Assembly: GCA_034667225.1 (NCBI GenBank)
Contig: JAXDKG010000060.1
Coordinates: 160,601 to 224,600 of the forward strand
From: DATMER01 sp034667225
GTDB taxonomy: Bacteria > Acidobacteriota > Thermoanaerobaculia > Multivoradales > UBA5704
Length of the DNA stretch: 64,000 nt
Direction of reading: 5' to 3'
A program made the position numbers and the translations under genes. The notes below the pieces were generated by a model. It saw nothing but the letters and a program-made list of their open reading frames with translations, was not told where the DNA came from and did not search any database. This document shows positions 27,095 to 36,417 of this stretch, one piece after another. Numbering within the stretch: position 1 is the stretch's first letter; every line of letters starts with the position of its first letter.

Positions 27095-28069
27095 ATGAGC
27101 ACCAGGTTCCTGCTGTCAACCGCTCTCGGTTTTACCCTCTCTGCCCTCGCCGGAGGCGCGGCGGCCCAAACGTCCGAGCCCTCCAAGGAGGTCGTCCTGT
27201 ATCCCGGAATGTGTGAGGCCTCGGCCGCCCTGATGCTCGAGCCCGGCGTGTTCGTCGTGGGTGACGACGACGAGAGAGATCTGCGGGTCTACCGCAAGGA
27301 CGAGCCCGCCATGCCGGCGATTCTCAAGATTCCCGACCTTCCCGGTCTCAAGGGGAAGGCAGACTTGGAGGGAGCAGCCCGAATCGGAGACGAGATCTAT
27401 TGGATCGGCTCGCACAGCAGGAAAAACAGCGGCAAGGAAGACCTCGAGCGCCACCGCCTGTTTGCCATCAAGGTCAAGAGCGCGGGCGGTCAGTTTTCCG
27501 CCGAAGCTGTCGGCAATCCGTACGATAGACTGCTCGCGGACCTCCAGAAGGACAGTCGATTCGACAGGTTCAAACTCGGGGCTGCCGCGCAACTGGCGCC
27601 GGTGGAGTGCGGTGGGCTGAACATCGAGGGACTGGCTGCCACACCGGACGGCAAGCTGCTGCTTGGCTTTCGCGGCCCGGTCCGTGGTGGGAAGGCATTG
27701 ATCGTTTCGTTGAACAATCCGCGTGAGGTCCTGATGGGCGGGAATCCATCCTTCGGCGACCCGATCGAGCTCGATCTCGGGGGGCTTGGGATCCGCAGCA
27801 TGGATCACTGGCCTGCTGCCAATGCCTACCTGATCATTGCCGGCTCGTTCGAGGACGGAGGTCGCTTTCAGGCCTACCGCTGGTCTGGTCGACCGAGCGA
27901 CAATCCGCAGCCGATCGCCAACGCCGGCCTCTCACTGCTCGTTCCTGAAGCGGCCTTCTTCGATCCCGATGCGCCCGATGAGCTGTTCATCCTCAGCGAT
28001 GATGGAGACGCCTGCCCCAAGCCTCAGAAGGCATTCCGCAGCCGCCGGGTCAAGCTTCCCATCCAGTGA
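27095..28069 (+). CDS. secreted DUF3616 protein
   Basis: The 324-aa protein begins after GAAGGAG with a signal peptide (MSTRFLLSTALGFTLSALAGGAAA). The mature part has DUF3616-type features: GVFVVGDDDERDLRVYR, DLEGAARIGDEIYWIGSHSR, CGGLNIEGLAATPDGKLLLGFR and FILSDDGD. These look like blades of a beta-propeller with acidic loops. Function of the family is unknown. It is a single-gene unit; the next gene converges on it with 16 nt between stops. Confidence 0.85.
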   Translation: MSTRFLLSTALGFTLSALAGGAAAQTSEPSKEVVLYPGMCEASAALMLEPGVFVVGDDDERDLRVYRKDEPAMPAILKIPDLPGLKGKADLEGAARIGDEIYWIGSHSRKNSGKEDLERHRLFAIKVKSAGGQFSAEAVGNPYDRLLADLQKDSRFDRFKLGAAAQLAPVECGGLNIEGLAATPDGKLLLGFRGPVRGGKALIVSLNNPREVLMGGNPSFGDPIELDLGGLGIRSMDHWPAANAYLIIAGSFEDGGRFQAYRWSGRPSDNPQPIANAGLSLLVPEAAFFDPDAPDELFILSDDGDACPKPQKAFRSRRVKLPIQ

Positions 28070-28085
28070 GGGTCGCACAGGAGAT

Positions 28086-28883
28086 CTAAGTCCCCCCCAT
28101 CCTCCGCGCCTCGGCCAGAGCCCTGCGGAGGGACTCGGAATCCTTCACGGCCCGCATCACGCGGGCCGGCTTCTCGTCGTAGGTGCGGCCCCGAAGCTCG
28201 CGTCCGTTCTTTGACTTCAACCTGCCGCCCCACTGCTTGAAGAAGAAGGGGACGTTCGCGTCGCGGCACTGCTCCTGGATCTCCACGACCCACGACTCTT
28301 CGAGCGGCCTCGCGCCGTGGCCGCTCTCGCCGCCGACGATCACCCAGTCGATCCCGGTCAGGTCGATCGGACCCAGCGACTCCAGCAACGGCTCCACTGA
28401 GAGGAAGCGCACGGCCGCCGGCGCGGCGCGGAGATGCTCGATGCGCGGCAATCCCTGCTTGCGGTTCTCGACGCTCACTCCCCACCAGATGTGCGGCTCG
28501 CCGGCAACGTGCGCGAGGCGGGAGCTCAGGAGGTCCCGCATCCTCTCGGAGCGCTTGGTCAGCACCTGGTAGGTGTGCCAGTTCGCGAGCTGCATCACGC
28601 GGGAAACCTTCTGGATGTAATCCTCCGGGACGTCCTCGTGAAACAGGTCGCTCATCGAGTTCACGAAGATCATCCGCGAGGTTCGCCACTCCAGGGGTTG
28701 GCTCAGCTTCTCGGGGACGAACCGGATGTCGAAGCCCTGCTCGTAGGGATGGCCGGGCACGCCGCGGAAGCGCTCCGCGAACGTCTCCGCGTAGCAGTGG
28801 GCACATCCTGCCGTGATCTTGGTGCAACCGCGGATCGGGTTCCAGGTCGCGTCTGTCCACTCAATGCTCGAATGGTCGCTCAT
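28086..28883 (-). CDS. DUF5131 (phage Gp37/Gp68-like) radical-SAM-like protein
   Basis: The 265-aa protein begins MSDHSSIEWTDATWNPIRGC and has a cysteine cluster GCTKITAGCAHCYAE, followed by MSDLFHEDVP, VLTKRSERM, WWGVSVENRK, LSVEPLLESLGP, WVIVGGESGHGARP and FFFKQWGG. All of these are hallmarks of the family first named after mycobacteriophage genes. The cysteine cluster and partial TIM-barrel layout suggest an Fe-S/radical-SAM-like enzyme; substrate unknown. The family is often mobile and found near three-Cys-motif partner genes, but no such partner is present here. Confidence 0.9.
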   Translation of the reverse strand: MSDHSSIEWTDATWNPIRGCTKITAGCAHCYAETFAERFRGVPGHPYEQGFDIRFVPEKLSQPLEWRTSRMIFVNSMSDLFHEDVPEDYIQKVSRVMQLANWHTYQVLTKRSERMRDLLSSRLAHVAGEPHIWWGVSVENRKQGLPRIEHLRAAPAAVRFLSVEPLLESLGPIDLTGIDWVIVGGESGHGARPLEESWVVEIQEQCRDANVPFFFKQWGGRLKSKNGRELRGRTYDEKPARVMRAVKDSESLRRALAEARRMGGT

Positions 28884-28978
28884 GGTCGGCCGAACCTAGA
28901 CGGAAGGGAAGCGGAAGTCAAGCTTTCCTGAACCGGTTATGCTTCTCTTGGGACTTACGCTGGGAGGAGACAACCGCC

Positions 28979-29548
28979 ATGATCCGGACCCGCACAGCCG
29001 CAATCATTCTATTGGCCGCCCTCGCGGCCGTTTCCGCTCGAGCCGAGCAGCATGTGCTCGTCCTCGACCCGCAGGCGTCCAAGGTCAGCTTCACCCTCAA
29101 GGCGACAGGGCACACGGTCGAGGGCGGGCTCGCCCTGAAGTCCGGGCGCATCGAGCTCGATCCTGCCACCGGTGCCGCCTCCGGCGAGATCGCCATCGAT
29201 CTCAAGAGTGCCCAGACCGGCAACAAGACCCGGGACCAGAAGATGCACGACGAGGTCCTGGAGACGAAGAAGCACCCGCTGGCCGTGTTCCGGGTCGAGA
29301 GGTTCCGGGGAACCCTGCCTTCGTCCGGCACGGGGCAGGGGACCCTGGACGGCACGCTCTCCCTCCACGGCTCCGACCACAAGATGAGCCTGCCCGCGAA
29401 GCTCGAGGTCCAGGGCAGCCGGGTCAAGGCGGTCACGCAGTTCGAGATCCCCTACGTCGAGTGGGGCCTCGACGATCCCAGCGTCGCCATGCTCCGCGTC
29501 GCCAAGGTGGTCAAGGTGACGGTGCGCGCCGAGGGGACGCTGGAATGA
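28979..29548 (+). CDS. YceI-family periplasmic lipid-binding protein
   Basis: The 189-aa protein follows GGAGG and begins with a signal peptide (MIRTRTAAIILLAALAAVSARA). The lipocalin-like YceI domain covers the rest: LDPQASKVSFTLKATGHTVEG, GEIAIDLKSAQTGNKTRDQKMHD and FRGTLPSSGTGQGTLDGTLS. Family members bind polyisoprenoids in the periplasm. It is monocistronic; array 2 starts about 50 nt after its stop. Confidence 0.88.
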   Translation: MIRTRTAAIILLAALAAVSARAEQHVLVLDPQASKVSFTLKATGHTVEGGLALKSGRIELDPATGAASGEIAIDLKSAQTGNKTRDQKMHDEVLETKKHPLAVFRVERFRGTLPSSGTGQGTLDGTLSLHGSDHKMSLPAKLEVQGSRVKAVTQFEIPYVEWGLDDPSVAMLRVAKVVKVTVRAEGTLE

Positions 29549-29599
29549 TGTCCGCGGCGCGCGCGCGCCGTCAGCCTGGACTGCCCTGCTCTCCCCTGC

Positions 29600-29970
29600 G
29601 GCGATGACGTTCTCCCCAGTGTGCGCAGGCCGTTTTCGTCGGGGAGGAGGCCGCTCCCCAACGGGGATGACGTGCTCCCCGACGAATCCAGGCCATCCGC
29701 GCAGGGGAGAGCCACGCTCCCCAACGGGGACGGCTTGCTCCCCGCTGGGGACGGGCTGCTCCCCGCCGGGGACCGGCTGCTCCCCGCTGGGGATCGGCTG
29801 CTCCCCGCTGGGGACGGGCTGCTCCCGGCCGGGGGACCGGCTGCTCCCCGCCGGGGAGGATGCCCTCCCCCAACGCGCGCAAGCCGCCAACGCGGGGGCT
29901 GAGCCGCTCCCCGACGGAGGCGTCTCGCTCCCTACACAGGGCAAGCCGTCAACGTCGCGGACGGGATGCT
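29600..29970. repeat. array 2: 21-nt repeats with GCTCCCC...GGGGA core
   Basis: About seventeen units step by 21 nt with a few 20- or 22-nt steps. The best-conserved block (about 29729-29850) repeats GCTCCCCGCTGGGGACGG with single-base changes. The core CTCCCC-NN-GGGGA is a palindrome. Outer units decay in sequence yet keep phase. The array lies in the gap between two convergent genes (stops at 29548 and 30088); 29971-30087 holds nothing recognisable. Confidence 0.85.
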
Positions 29971-30087
29971 CCCCGGCTGGGAGAGCCTGGCGCGGGTCCC
30001 TGGTCCGCCGACGTCTCGCCGGCTCTCACGCTTGTGCCAGAGTAGAGGGAGAATAAGCCGACTGAGCCCGCCTGCATGCCCCTTCTC

Positions 30088-30924
30088 TTACCTGCCAAAG
30101 ACTTGCGTCCCAAAGTGGCACGGAGGTCTTGAGCAGTGGGTCATCACTACTTTGACCGTAAAAGCAGCCGTCCGGGTTGGCGCAACCGAAACGAGGGGAT
30201 GATCATCATCCTTCTCGTCTGAAGTTAGCAAGAGTCCGTTTGAATCGTAGAGCCGGAGGTCCAAATCGTTGCAATCCTGGTCACATGCGCCGATGATTAT
30301 GTAGGTTTTGCCTGCTTGCAAGGTCATAGTGACGTTTTGAGTTCCACCAGCATTTAGTGTGCTCGTGTAAACGTCATGAGTCTCCTCGAGTCCCTGAGAC
30401 CCAAACTCAGTACGCACTTTTTCAAATTGAGCAGAAAGTACCTGGCTCGGAGAGGAGTCACTTCGAGTACCATTTCTACTTGAGGATGTGGGACTAGATT
30501 GATACTCATTGTTTAGATCTGCCAAGACTTGGCCCAAGGCCTTCATCGTCTCTCCGGGTTGAGCCAGAATGGCATTGTTTTCTCCCCATCGGAGGTCCCT
30601 GATATTACCGTCGGAGATTTCAATGGTGACGTCTGTCCACAGCGGGCCCCCTCCAAAGGAGCTGCGCCCATGCACTCGGAAGGTAAGCTCCGTGCCTGAC
30701 GAAGTTTCGCGCACACTTCCAAAGCTAACCCGCTCGTACTCCGCGGTAGGCCAGGCGACGCCATAGATCATGGCACCAATGCTGTCTACAAAGCTTCTCT
30801 CCTCGGAGTCGGATGAGTCCGCGTAAGAAGCTCTCGAGCTCAACGAGAGTGAAAGGAGGAGCAGGAGCAGAATGCTCATTCCAGGTATGACTTGTCGGTG
30901 CGGGTGAGAGGAGTAGTGGACCAT
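30088..30924 (-). CDS. secreted protein with C-terminal beta domain, unknown function
   Basis: The ATG at 30924 follows AAGGAG. The 278-aa product has a long N-region and hydrophobic core (GMSILLLLLLSLSLSSRASYA). The first mature domain (about 35-140) is alpha/beta. A Ser-rich linker (SSPTSSSRNGTRSDSSPSQ) leads to a C-terminal domain (about 185-278) with TLNAGGTQNVTMTLQAG and ACDQDCNDLDLRLYDSNG. The latter matches the pattern of bacterial pre-peptidase C-terminal (PPC-like) beta sandwiches. Its lower GC than neighbours suggests recent arrival. 30925-31147 shows no gene. Confidence 0.65.
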   Translation of the reverse strand: MVHYSSHPHRQVIPGMSILLLLLLSLSLSSRASYADSSDSEERSFVDSIGAMIYGVAWPTAEYERVSFGSVRETSSGTELTFRVHGRSSFGGGPLWTDVTIEISDGNIRDLRWGENNAILAQPGETMKALGQVLADLNNEYQSSPTSSSRNGTRSDSSPSQVLSAQFEKVRTEFGSQGLEETHDVYTSTLNAGGTQNVTMTLQAGKTYIIIGACDQDCNDLDLRLYDSNGLLLTSDEKDDDHPLVSVAPTRTAAFTVKVVMTHCSRPPCHFGTQVFGR

Positions 30925-31147
30925 AAGGATTCTCCTTTCTGCGTGCAAGTAAAGAAGCACTCCTGCGTCGCAGATAGACAACGGCTTACCGGTTGCGCCC
31001 GTGAACCAGCGCTCTGTGTGTACTCACTCTTCAGACACGGAGTTGCTAGCGATGTTTAGGAGAGGCGCTGGCCGCCCCATTTTGGCAGTGGCGGTAGGGC
31101 CGTGCCCGAAGCATGCCGTCTCGGCTCTCGCCACCTCTTACCGTGAT

Positions 31148-32593
31148 TCACAGCCCTGGCAGCGGCTGAGCCTCGATCTGCCGGCAGGTCTCTCCCTTGC
31201 ATGTGGCCAGGGCTTTCGCCCGCTGCGAGAGCTGGGCGAGCCAGGCCAGGGGCGCTCGGTCCTGCAGGTTGAGCAGCTCGTCCGGGTCGTTTCTCAAGTC
31301 GTAGACCTCGCGCTCGCCGGTTCCGTACTCCACGTATTTGATGCTGTCGGTCCGCAGGCCACGATGGGCCGGATTGTCGGAGACCGCGTCGTCGTCGGGT
31401 GGAGAAACCGGATATTTGAACTGTTCCAGCAGGACGGCCTGCCGCCAAGTCGTCGGCGCCTGTCCCTGGAGGAATTGCATGAGGGAACGGCCATCAGGCT
31501 CGCTCGGGAGCGGCGCTCCCGCCAACTCGGCGAAGGTGGGCACCAGGTCAACGCTGGATATCAGCGCGGTCACTTCGACGCCCTTGGGGACGCCGGGGCC
31601 GCGCACCAGCAGAGGCACGTGGACGTCGGGCTCGTAGGCCGTGTACTTGCCCGGCTCCAGGCGGTGTTGACCCAGGTGGAAGCCGTTGTCCGAGGTGAAG
31701 ACGATGAACGTGTTGTCGAGCTGTCCGGTCTCCCGGAGTGTCTCGATCAGAGCCGCCACGGCCTCATCAATCGCTTGCAGGGAGAGCACCTGCTTGCGGT
31801 AGAGGGCGTCGATGACGGCGATCCGTTCCGGCTTGAGCCGCTTCAGCTTGCGGATGCGTGCCGGCTTGTCGCTCACGGTGACCTCGTTGAACGACGGCGT
31901 GCGCGGCGCCTGGAGGCCGGGGAAGAGGGCGAAGTGGCGCCGGGCCGGGGTCGCCGGCTTGTGCGGCCCATAGGTCGCGAGATAGAGGAAGAACGGCTGG
32001 CCCCCGGTGCGCCGCACGAAGTCCACCGCTTTCTTCGACAGCATGTCCGTCATGTAGTCCTCGGTCTTGTTGCCGTGCTTGACGAGCTTGCCGTTGTCGT
32101 TCACCGTGTAGTGATAGGACCCGTAGGGGCTGCCCTTGACCGGGCTGACCCACTCGTCCCATCCCGGCGGAATGTGCGTCGGGTCATCCTTCTTCGGATA
32201 GCCGTTCAGGTACTTGCCAATCAGGGCGGTGCGATAGCCCGCATCGTGCAGCGCCGTGGCAAGGGTCTTCTCCTCGTGCCCCTGCGCTGCAAAGCGCTCG
32301 AAGCCGCCATCCGGCGGGAAGTTCGTATAAACCTTGTGATTGTGCGCGTAGAGGCCGGTCAGGAGCGTGGCGCGCGACGGGCAGCAGAGCGACAGCGGGA
32401 CGAAATAGTTGCGAAACGTCATCCCCTGCGCGCCGAGCAGCTCCAGGGTCTTCGGCATGTACGCAAGGGAGCTGAGGTCCTGGTCGTCGGTGAGGATGAT
32501 GATCAGGTTCGGCCGAGCCGCCGCCGAGATGTTCGAGGCGAGAACAGTGGCCACGAGCGTAAGGATCAGGACGACGGGAACGATACGGCGCAT
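31148..32593 (-). CDS. sulfatase (arylsulfatase family), exported
   Basis: The 481-aa enzyme carries a signal peptide (MRRIVPVVLILTLVATVLASNISA), the metal-binding start PNLIIILTDDQD, and the formylglycine signature CCPSRATLLTG, where the second Cys of CCPSR is the one converted to formylglycine. GKYLNGYP and FTSDNGFHLGQHRLEPGK provide the other active-site residues. It should hydrolyse sulfate esters outside the cytoplasm once activated by a formylglycine-generating or anaerobic maturase enzyme, neither of which is in the window. AGAGGTGA precedes the ATG. It begins 8 nt after the stop of the upstream hydrolase fusion, so both are in one operon. Confidence 0.93.
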   Translation of the reverse strand: MRRIVPVVLILTLVATVLASNISAAARPNLIIILTDDQDLSSLAYMPKTLELLGAQGMTFRNYFVPLSLCCPSRATLLTGLYAHNHKVYTNFPPDGGFERFAAQGHEEKTLATALHDAGYRTALIGKYLNGYPKKDDPTHIPPGWDEWVSPVKGSPYGSYHYTVNDNGKLVKHGNKTEDYMTDMLSKKAVDFVRRTGGQPFFLYLATYGPHKPATPARRHFALFPGLQAPRTPSFNEVTVSDKPARIRKLKRLKPERIAVIDALYRKQVLSLQAIDEAVAALIETLRETGQLDNTFIVFTSDNGFHLGQHRLEPGKYTAYEPDVHVPLLVRGPGVPKGVEVTALISSVDLVPTFAELAGAPLPSEPDGRSLMQFLQGQAPTTWRQAVLLEQFKYPVSPPDDDAVSDNPAHRGLRTDSIKYVEYGTGEREVYDLRNDPDELLNLQDRAPLAWLAQLSQRAKALATCKGETCRQIEAQPLPGL

Positions 32594-32601
32594 GTCACCT
32601 C

Positions 32602-35600
32602 TCAACGAGCCGGAATGATCGGAAGCACGATGTGCGAGGCTTGCCCAGCCTCGCGGTAGAGGACGAGGCGCGGTGGCGGCGTCTGCTCCGGCGTCGTCGA
32701 GTTCGCCCGGTCCGCTCCGGTCACGGTAACACGGATGCGGTGCCCGGCATCGAACAGGTTCGAGGTGGGGAAGAGATCGAAGGCCAGCTCCACTGGCTTC
32801 CCCTTCGGAAGGGGAGAGGCATCTGCCGCGAAGCTGCGGTGCCAGGGCATCCCCAGGTAGTCGTAGCCGGGATCGGACGTGGCCCGGTTTGAGGCGCGGA
32901 GAGCGCCTTCCGTCACATAGTGTGAGGCCCCCTTGGCATCGATCTCTTCCAGATATACGAAGAGGTCGGCGTCCGGCACCTCGGCGGAGATCCAGAGGCG
33001 CACGACCGGGTGGCCCGTGACCTCGACGGCCGCGGTCAGGAGCGGCGTGGTGTAGGTGATCCCCTTGGCGTCGTTGGCGGAAAGATCCTCGGGCCAGGTC
33101 GCCTCAATGGACCAGCGTGGGGCTGGCTCGACGCTGGTCGAGTAATCTACCGTCCAAGTGTCGCGGCCTTCTGACGGAACCTCCGGCGTGAGCCGTCCGT
33201 CCGCCGCGAAGTAATAAGGCGTCCGTTTCTCCTCCGGCAACGGCCACTGGCGGGCGGAGCGCCAGCCATCTCCCATCACATAATATTGGACGGGATCCTC
33301 TTTCGTGATGCCGTTGTCGATCCCTTTCAGCCAGTAGTCATAGAAGCGCAGGTGCTCGGCGGCGAAGTCGAGCCCGTGGTCCTGCACGTGCGACCAGGGT
33401 CCGATCGTGATCCGTTGCGGGTTGCGCAGGTTGCGATAGATCACGAGCTGGTCGCGCACGTAGCGGTCGAACCAGCCGCCCAGGTGATAGATGGCCACGC
33501 CCGAACGCTCGATCTCCTTGTAATAGGTGATCGGGCTCCGTTCGAGCCAGGGACGGATGCCCGTTTTCGGATCGGCGCTGTCGCGGAAGGGGAGGCTGGC
33601 GGCAAAGGCCGCCATGTCGATGTTGTCGCGGTGGTCGGCGAGAGCGGCGCGCAGGAGCGCCTCGCCTTCGGGTCCGTCCACCGGCGGGCCCGGCCTTTCG
33701 AGCTCGTTTTTCTTGGCGCGCTCTGCCCAGCCTTTCATGAGGTGGTGGAAGATGCCGCCGTGCCAGTTCAGCGCGTACTGATCGGTCAGGCCGACCTCGG
33801 GAAAGATTGCCACGAGGTGAGGAGGGGCGAGGCTGGCCACCATGTATTGAGTGATCGCAAGGTAGGAGCGGCCGTACATCCCCACCTTGCCGCTCGACCA
33901 GGGCTGGGTGCCCAGCCACTCCGTGATGTCGTAGGAGTCCTCGGTTTCCTGTCGATGGAATTGTCCCTGGAACCTGCCGAACGAGGCGCCGAAGCCGCGC
34001 ACGTCCACGACCGCCGCGACATAGCCGTGCCGTATCAGCTCGCCGAGCCACGGCTCCATATCCGCCATCGTGTAGAGCTTGCCTTCGTCGACGACCGCCC
34101 GGGGGTAGGGGCTGGCGGTCCAGACCACCGGCAGGCGCTCGGTCTCGACCTTGCCGGCGCGGGTGGGCCGGAAGAGATCCATGGCAAGCCGCGTGCCGTC
34201 GCGTGCCGGGATGTAAAACGAGGTCCGCTCCCAGCCGTCGTAGACGGGCTCCGAATATCCTTTATATTCGCCGAAGCGGGAGACGGGCGGCACCCGGCTG
34301 AACCCGAGATTGCGGGCGCGGGCGTTGCCCATCGAGAAGCCGGTGGCCTCCTTGCCGGTGCGCGTGAAGCGGAGGAGTGGGCCGCCGCCGGGAAAGCGGA
34401 AGGCATTGGCGAAAACCGGCTCGAGCGGTACCGGCTCGTGCTGCCGCCGAGTCCGCAGCACCAGTTGGTCCTTTTCGACCGAGAGCTTGAAGGTCATGTC
34501 CAGCTCTTCGCTGTAGAAGGTCCCGGCGTAGGCGGCGAGCTCGGCCGGAGCCGGGGCGAAGGGCTCGACCTTCTGGAACACGGCCGGTTTGTCCCCGGGG
34601 ACCAGGACGTGCATCTCCCGGGCGGTACCCGGCGAGGAAGGGGCGGGGAAGAGCACCTCGGCAGGGCCCCCGGTCAACGCGAAGCGGTCTCCGCCGAGCG
34701 GCGCCAGCTCCGATTCGTTGCCCTGTCCGCGCTCATAGAACAACTTGCCGTCCTTGCCGTAGATGCGGCGGACGATGCCGTTCGCCGGGTTCCAGAACAA
34801 CCCGGCGTAGCGGGCTGCGTCCACGGTTGCCACGGTTGCCGAAGCCGGGGCGGTCGCCGCGGCGACCGTCGGCTCCGGCTCGGCCGGCTTCATCCGGTCG
34901 GCGAGATAGAGCTCCGCCACCTGCATCGCCATGCCGGTGGGATTGGCGTCGCCTCGATTGCAGAGCGTGATCACGGACAGGCGCTCGTCGGGGAAGCGGA
35001 TCATCTCCGCCCGGTAGCCAGCCCAGCCGCCGCCGTGCTGGACAATGCGCAGCCCCCGGTGCTCGTCCACGATGAGGCCTCGGGCATAGGGGATCGTGCT
35101 GCCGTCGTTGAGCACGCCTTTCACTTGGAGCTGCTCGACGAGCGCGGGGCCGCCGACCTTGGGGTCGTAGAAGTTCCGGTCCCACTTCGCGAGGTCTTCG
35201 ACCGTGGTCTGCACCGCGCCGTCCCCGGTCTGCTCCCAGTTGGCGATCTCGAGGCGAAAGCCGCCGTCGCGGCGCGGGGCGTAGGAGGCTGCGCGCCGGG
35301 GGATGACCAGTGTGTGATCGTCGAGGATCTGGGTGCTGGTCATGCCGAGCGGCGTGAAGATGCGCTCCTGGGCGAACTCGCGCAGCGTCTTGCCGCTCGT
35401 CCGCTTCACGACCAGCGACAGCAGGAAGTATCCCGAGTTGCTGTAGCTGTGCTCGTCGCCGGGCTTGAAGTCGAGGGCTTTCTGGCGCGAGAGGGCGGCC
35501 AGCGCGTCGTCGTCCGTGGCCACGTCCTCGAAGCTGATCTCGCCGAGCTGGAGCAGCTCGATGTAGTCGCGGACCCCGCTCGTGTGATGGAGGAGATGGC

Positions 35601-35964
35601 GCAGGGTGACCGGCGTCCCCAGATCCGGCATCTCCGGGATGTACTTGCGCACGTCGTCGTCCAGCGAGAGCTTGCCGTCCTGGGCCAGGAGGAGGATGGC
35701 CGTGGCCGTGATCTGCTTGGAGGTCGAGCCGATGTCGAACACCGTCTGCGGCGTGATCGGCACGCCGTGCTCCACGTTCGCCAGGCCATAGCCCTTGGAA
35801 TAGACGATCGCGCTGTCCCGCACGACGGCCAGGGCGCAGCCGGGCCCGTCCTTGCCATAGTCGGAAAAGACTTGGTCGACGCTCTCTGGTGTAGGAGTCG
35901 CGGCCAGGGCCGGAGCGGCCGAGAGGAGCAGGCACGAGACTAGGGCGCGGAACGACAAGCTCAT
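32602..35964 (-). CDS. serine beta-lactamase-like domain fused to CocE/NonD hydrolase
   Basis: The 1120-aa exported protein starts after AGGAGG with a signal peptide. Residues 25 to about 370 are a class C beta-lactamase/D-aminopeptidase-like domain with S80-x-x-K83 (GSTSKQITA) and a YSNSGY motif. A lipocalin-like beta linker domain (about 380-570) follows. From about 590 to 1115 comes a complete CocE/NonD (X-Pro dipeptidyl-peptidase S15-type) hydrolase with nucleophile elbow GMYGRSYLAITQ and a C-terminal jelly-roll domain. Two serine hydrolases joined by a beta domain in one exported polypeptide suggest sequential action on a peptide or ester substrate. Each half is a known family, but I do not know the fusion. 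Confidence 0.9.
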   Translation of the reverse strand: MSLSFRALVSCLLLSAAPALAATPTPESVDQVFSDYGKDGPGCALAVVRDSAIVYSKGYGLANVEHGVPITPQTVFDIGSTSKQITATAILLLAQDGKLSLDDDVRKYIPEMPDLGTPVTLRHLLHHTSGVRDYIELLQLGEISFEDVATDDDALAALSRQKALDFKPGDEHSYSNSGYFLLSLVVKRTSGKTLREFAQERIFTPLGMTSTQILDDHTLVIPRRAASYAPRRDGGFRLEIANWEQTGDGAVQTTVEDLAKWDRNFYDPKVGGPALVEQLQVKGVLNDGSTIPYARGLIVDEHRGLRIVQHGGGWAGYRAEMIRFPDERLSVITLCNRGDANPTGMAMQVAELYLADRMKPAEPEPTVAAATAPASATVATVDAARYAGLFWNPANGIVRRIYGKDGKLFYERGQGNESELAPLGGDRFALTGGPAEVLFPAPSSPGTAREMHVLVPGDKPAVFQKVEPFAPAPAELAAYAGTFYSEELDMTFKLSVEKDQLVLRTRRQHEPVPLEPVFANAFRFPGGGPLLRFTRTGKEATGFSMGNARARNLGFSRVPPVSRFGEYKGYSEPVYDGWERTSFYIPARDGTRLAMDLFRPTRAGKVETERLPVVWTASPYPRAVVDEGKLYTMADMEPWLGELIRHGYVAAVVDVRGFGASFGRFQGQFHRQETEDSYDITEWLGTQPWSSGKVGMYGRSYLAITQYMVASLAPPHLVAIFPEVGLTDQYALNWHGGIFHHLMKGWAERAKKNELERPGPPVDGPEGEALLRAALADHRDNIDMAAFAASLPFRDSADPKTGIRPWLERSPITYYKEIERSGVAIYHLGGWFDRYVRDQLVIYRNLRNPQRITIGPWSHVQDHGLDFAAEHLRFYDYWLKGIDNGITKEDPVQYYVMGDGWRSARQWPLPEEKRTPYYFAADGRLTPEVPSEGRDTWTVDYSTSVEPAPRWSIEATWPEDLSANDAKGITYTTPLLTAAVEVTGHPVVRLWISAEVPDADLFVYLEEIDAKGASHYVTEGALRASNRATSDPGYDYLGMPWHRSFAADASPLPKGKPVELAFDLFPTSNLFDAGHRIRVTVTGADRANSTTPEQTPPPRLVLYREAGQASHIVLPIIPAR

Positions 35965-36018
35965 CGAGGCTACCTCCTGAATAGAGTCATTCTACGCAAG
36001 AACGCAGGAGGGGTTTCG

Positions 36019-36417
36019 TCAGGGCAAGCGCGTGAATCCCGGCTCCCGAGCGAGCGCCCGCTCGAACGTATAGGTCGCTCGCGCTCCTCTGGAACGCGCT
36101 TTGGCTCCGATGAGGCAGTCGGAAAAATCGGCTTTGCTTTCCTGGTACTTCACGATCGCCTGGCGAAGGACCTCTCGATCCTCGAAGACGAAGAGATCTC
36201 CCCCGAGCAACTCCTGCATTGCCGCCAGGACATCCCTTCTCTTGGCCCGATAGCTGGATTCCAGCAACCACTCCACCTCGCAAAGCACCGGATCGCTGAT
36301 GAAGCATGACTCCTCAGCATCCGCCGCCTTCTGGAGGAGCTCTTCCGCCAGTGCCGTTTGATCCGGATCGTCCTTCGTAAGGAGGCGGATCAGGATGTTT
36401 GTATCGAGGGCGATCAC
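36019..36417 (-). CDS. VapC-type PIN-domain toxin
   Basis: The 132-aa PIN ribonuclease starts at GTG (MIALDTNILIRLL) with the first catalytic Asp. The later acidic residues are in CEVEWLLESSYR and KADFSDCLIGAKA. PIN toxins of this type cleave tRNA or rRNA. Its GTG overlaps, as GTGA, the natural stop of the AbrB-like antitoxin frame just upstream, which is the standard coupled arrangement. Because that antitoxin is frameshifted in this sequence, the pair may be inactive or the sequence may hold an error. Confidence 0.88.
   Translation of the reverse strand: MIALDTNILIRLLTKDDPDQTALAEELLQKAADAEESCFISDPVLCEVEWLLESSYRAKRRDVLAAMQELLGGDLFVFEDREVLRQAIVKYQESKADFSDCLIGAKARSRGARATYTFERALAREPGFTRLP

Noticed and set aside
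33286..35943. 885-codon open frame on the plus strand
   Set aside because: It is antisense to the well-supported hydrolase fusion; long stop-free antisense frames are expected at this GC content, and its translation has no family features.
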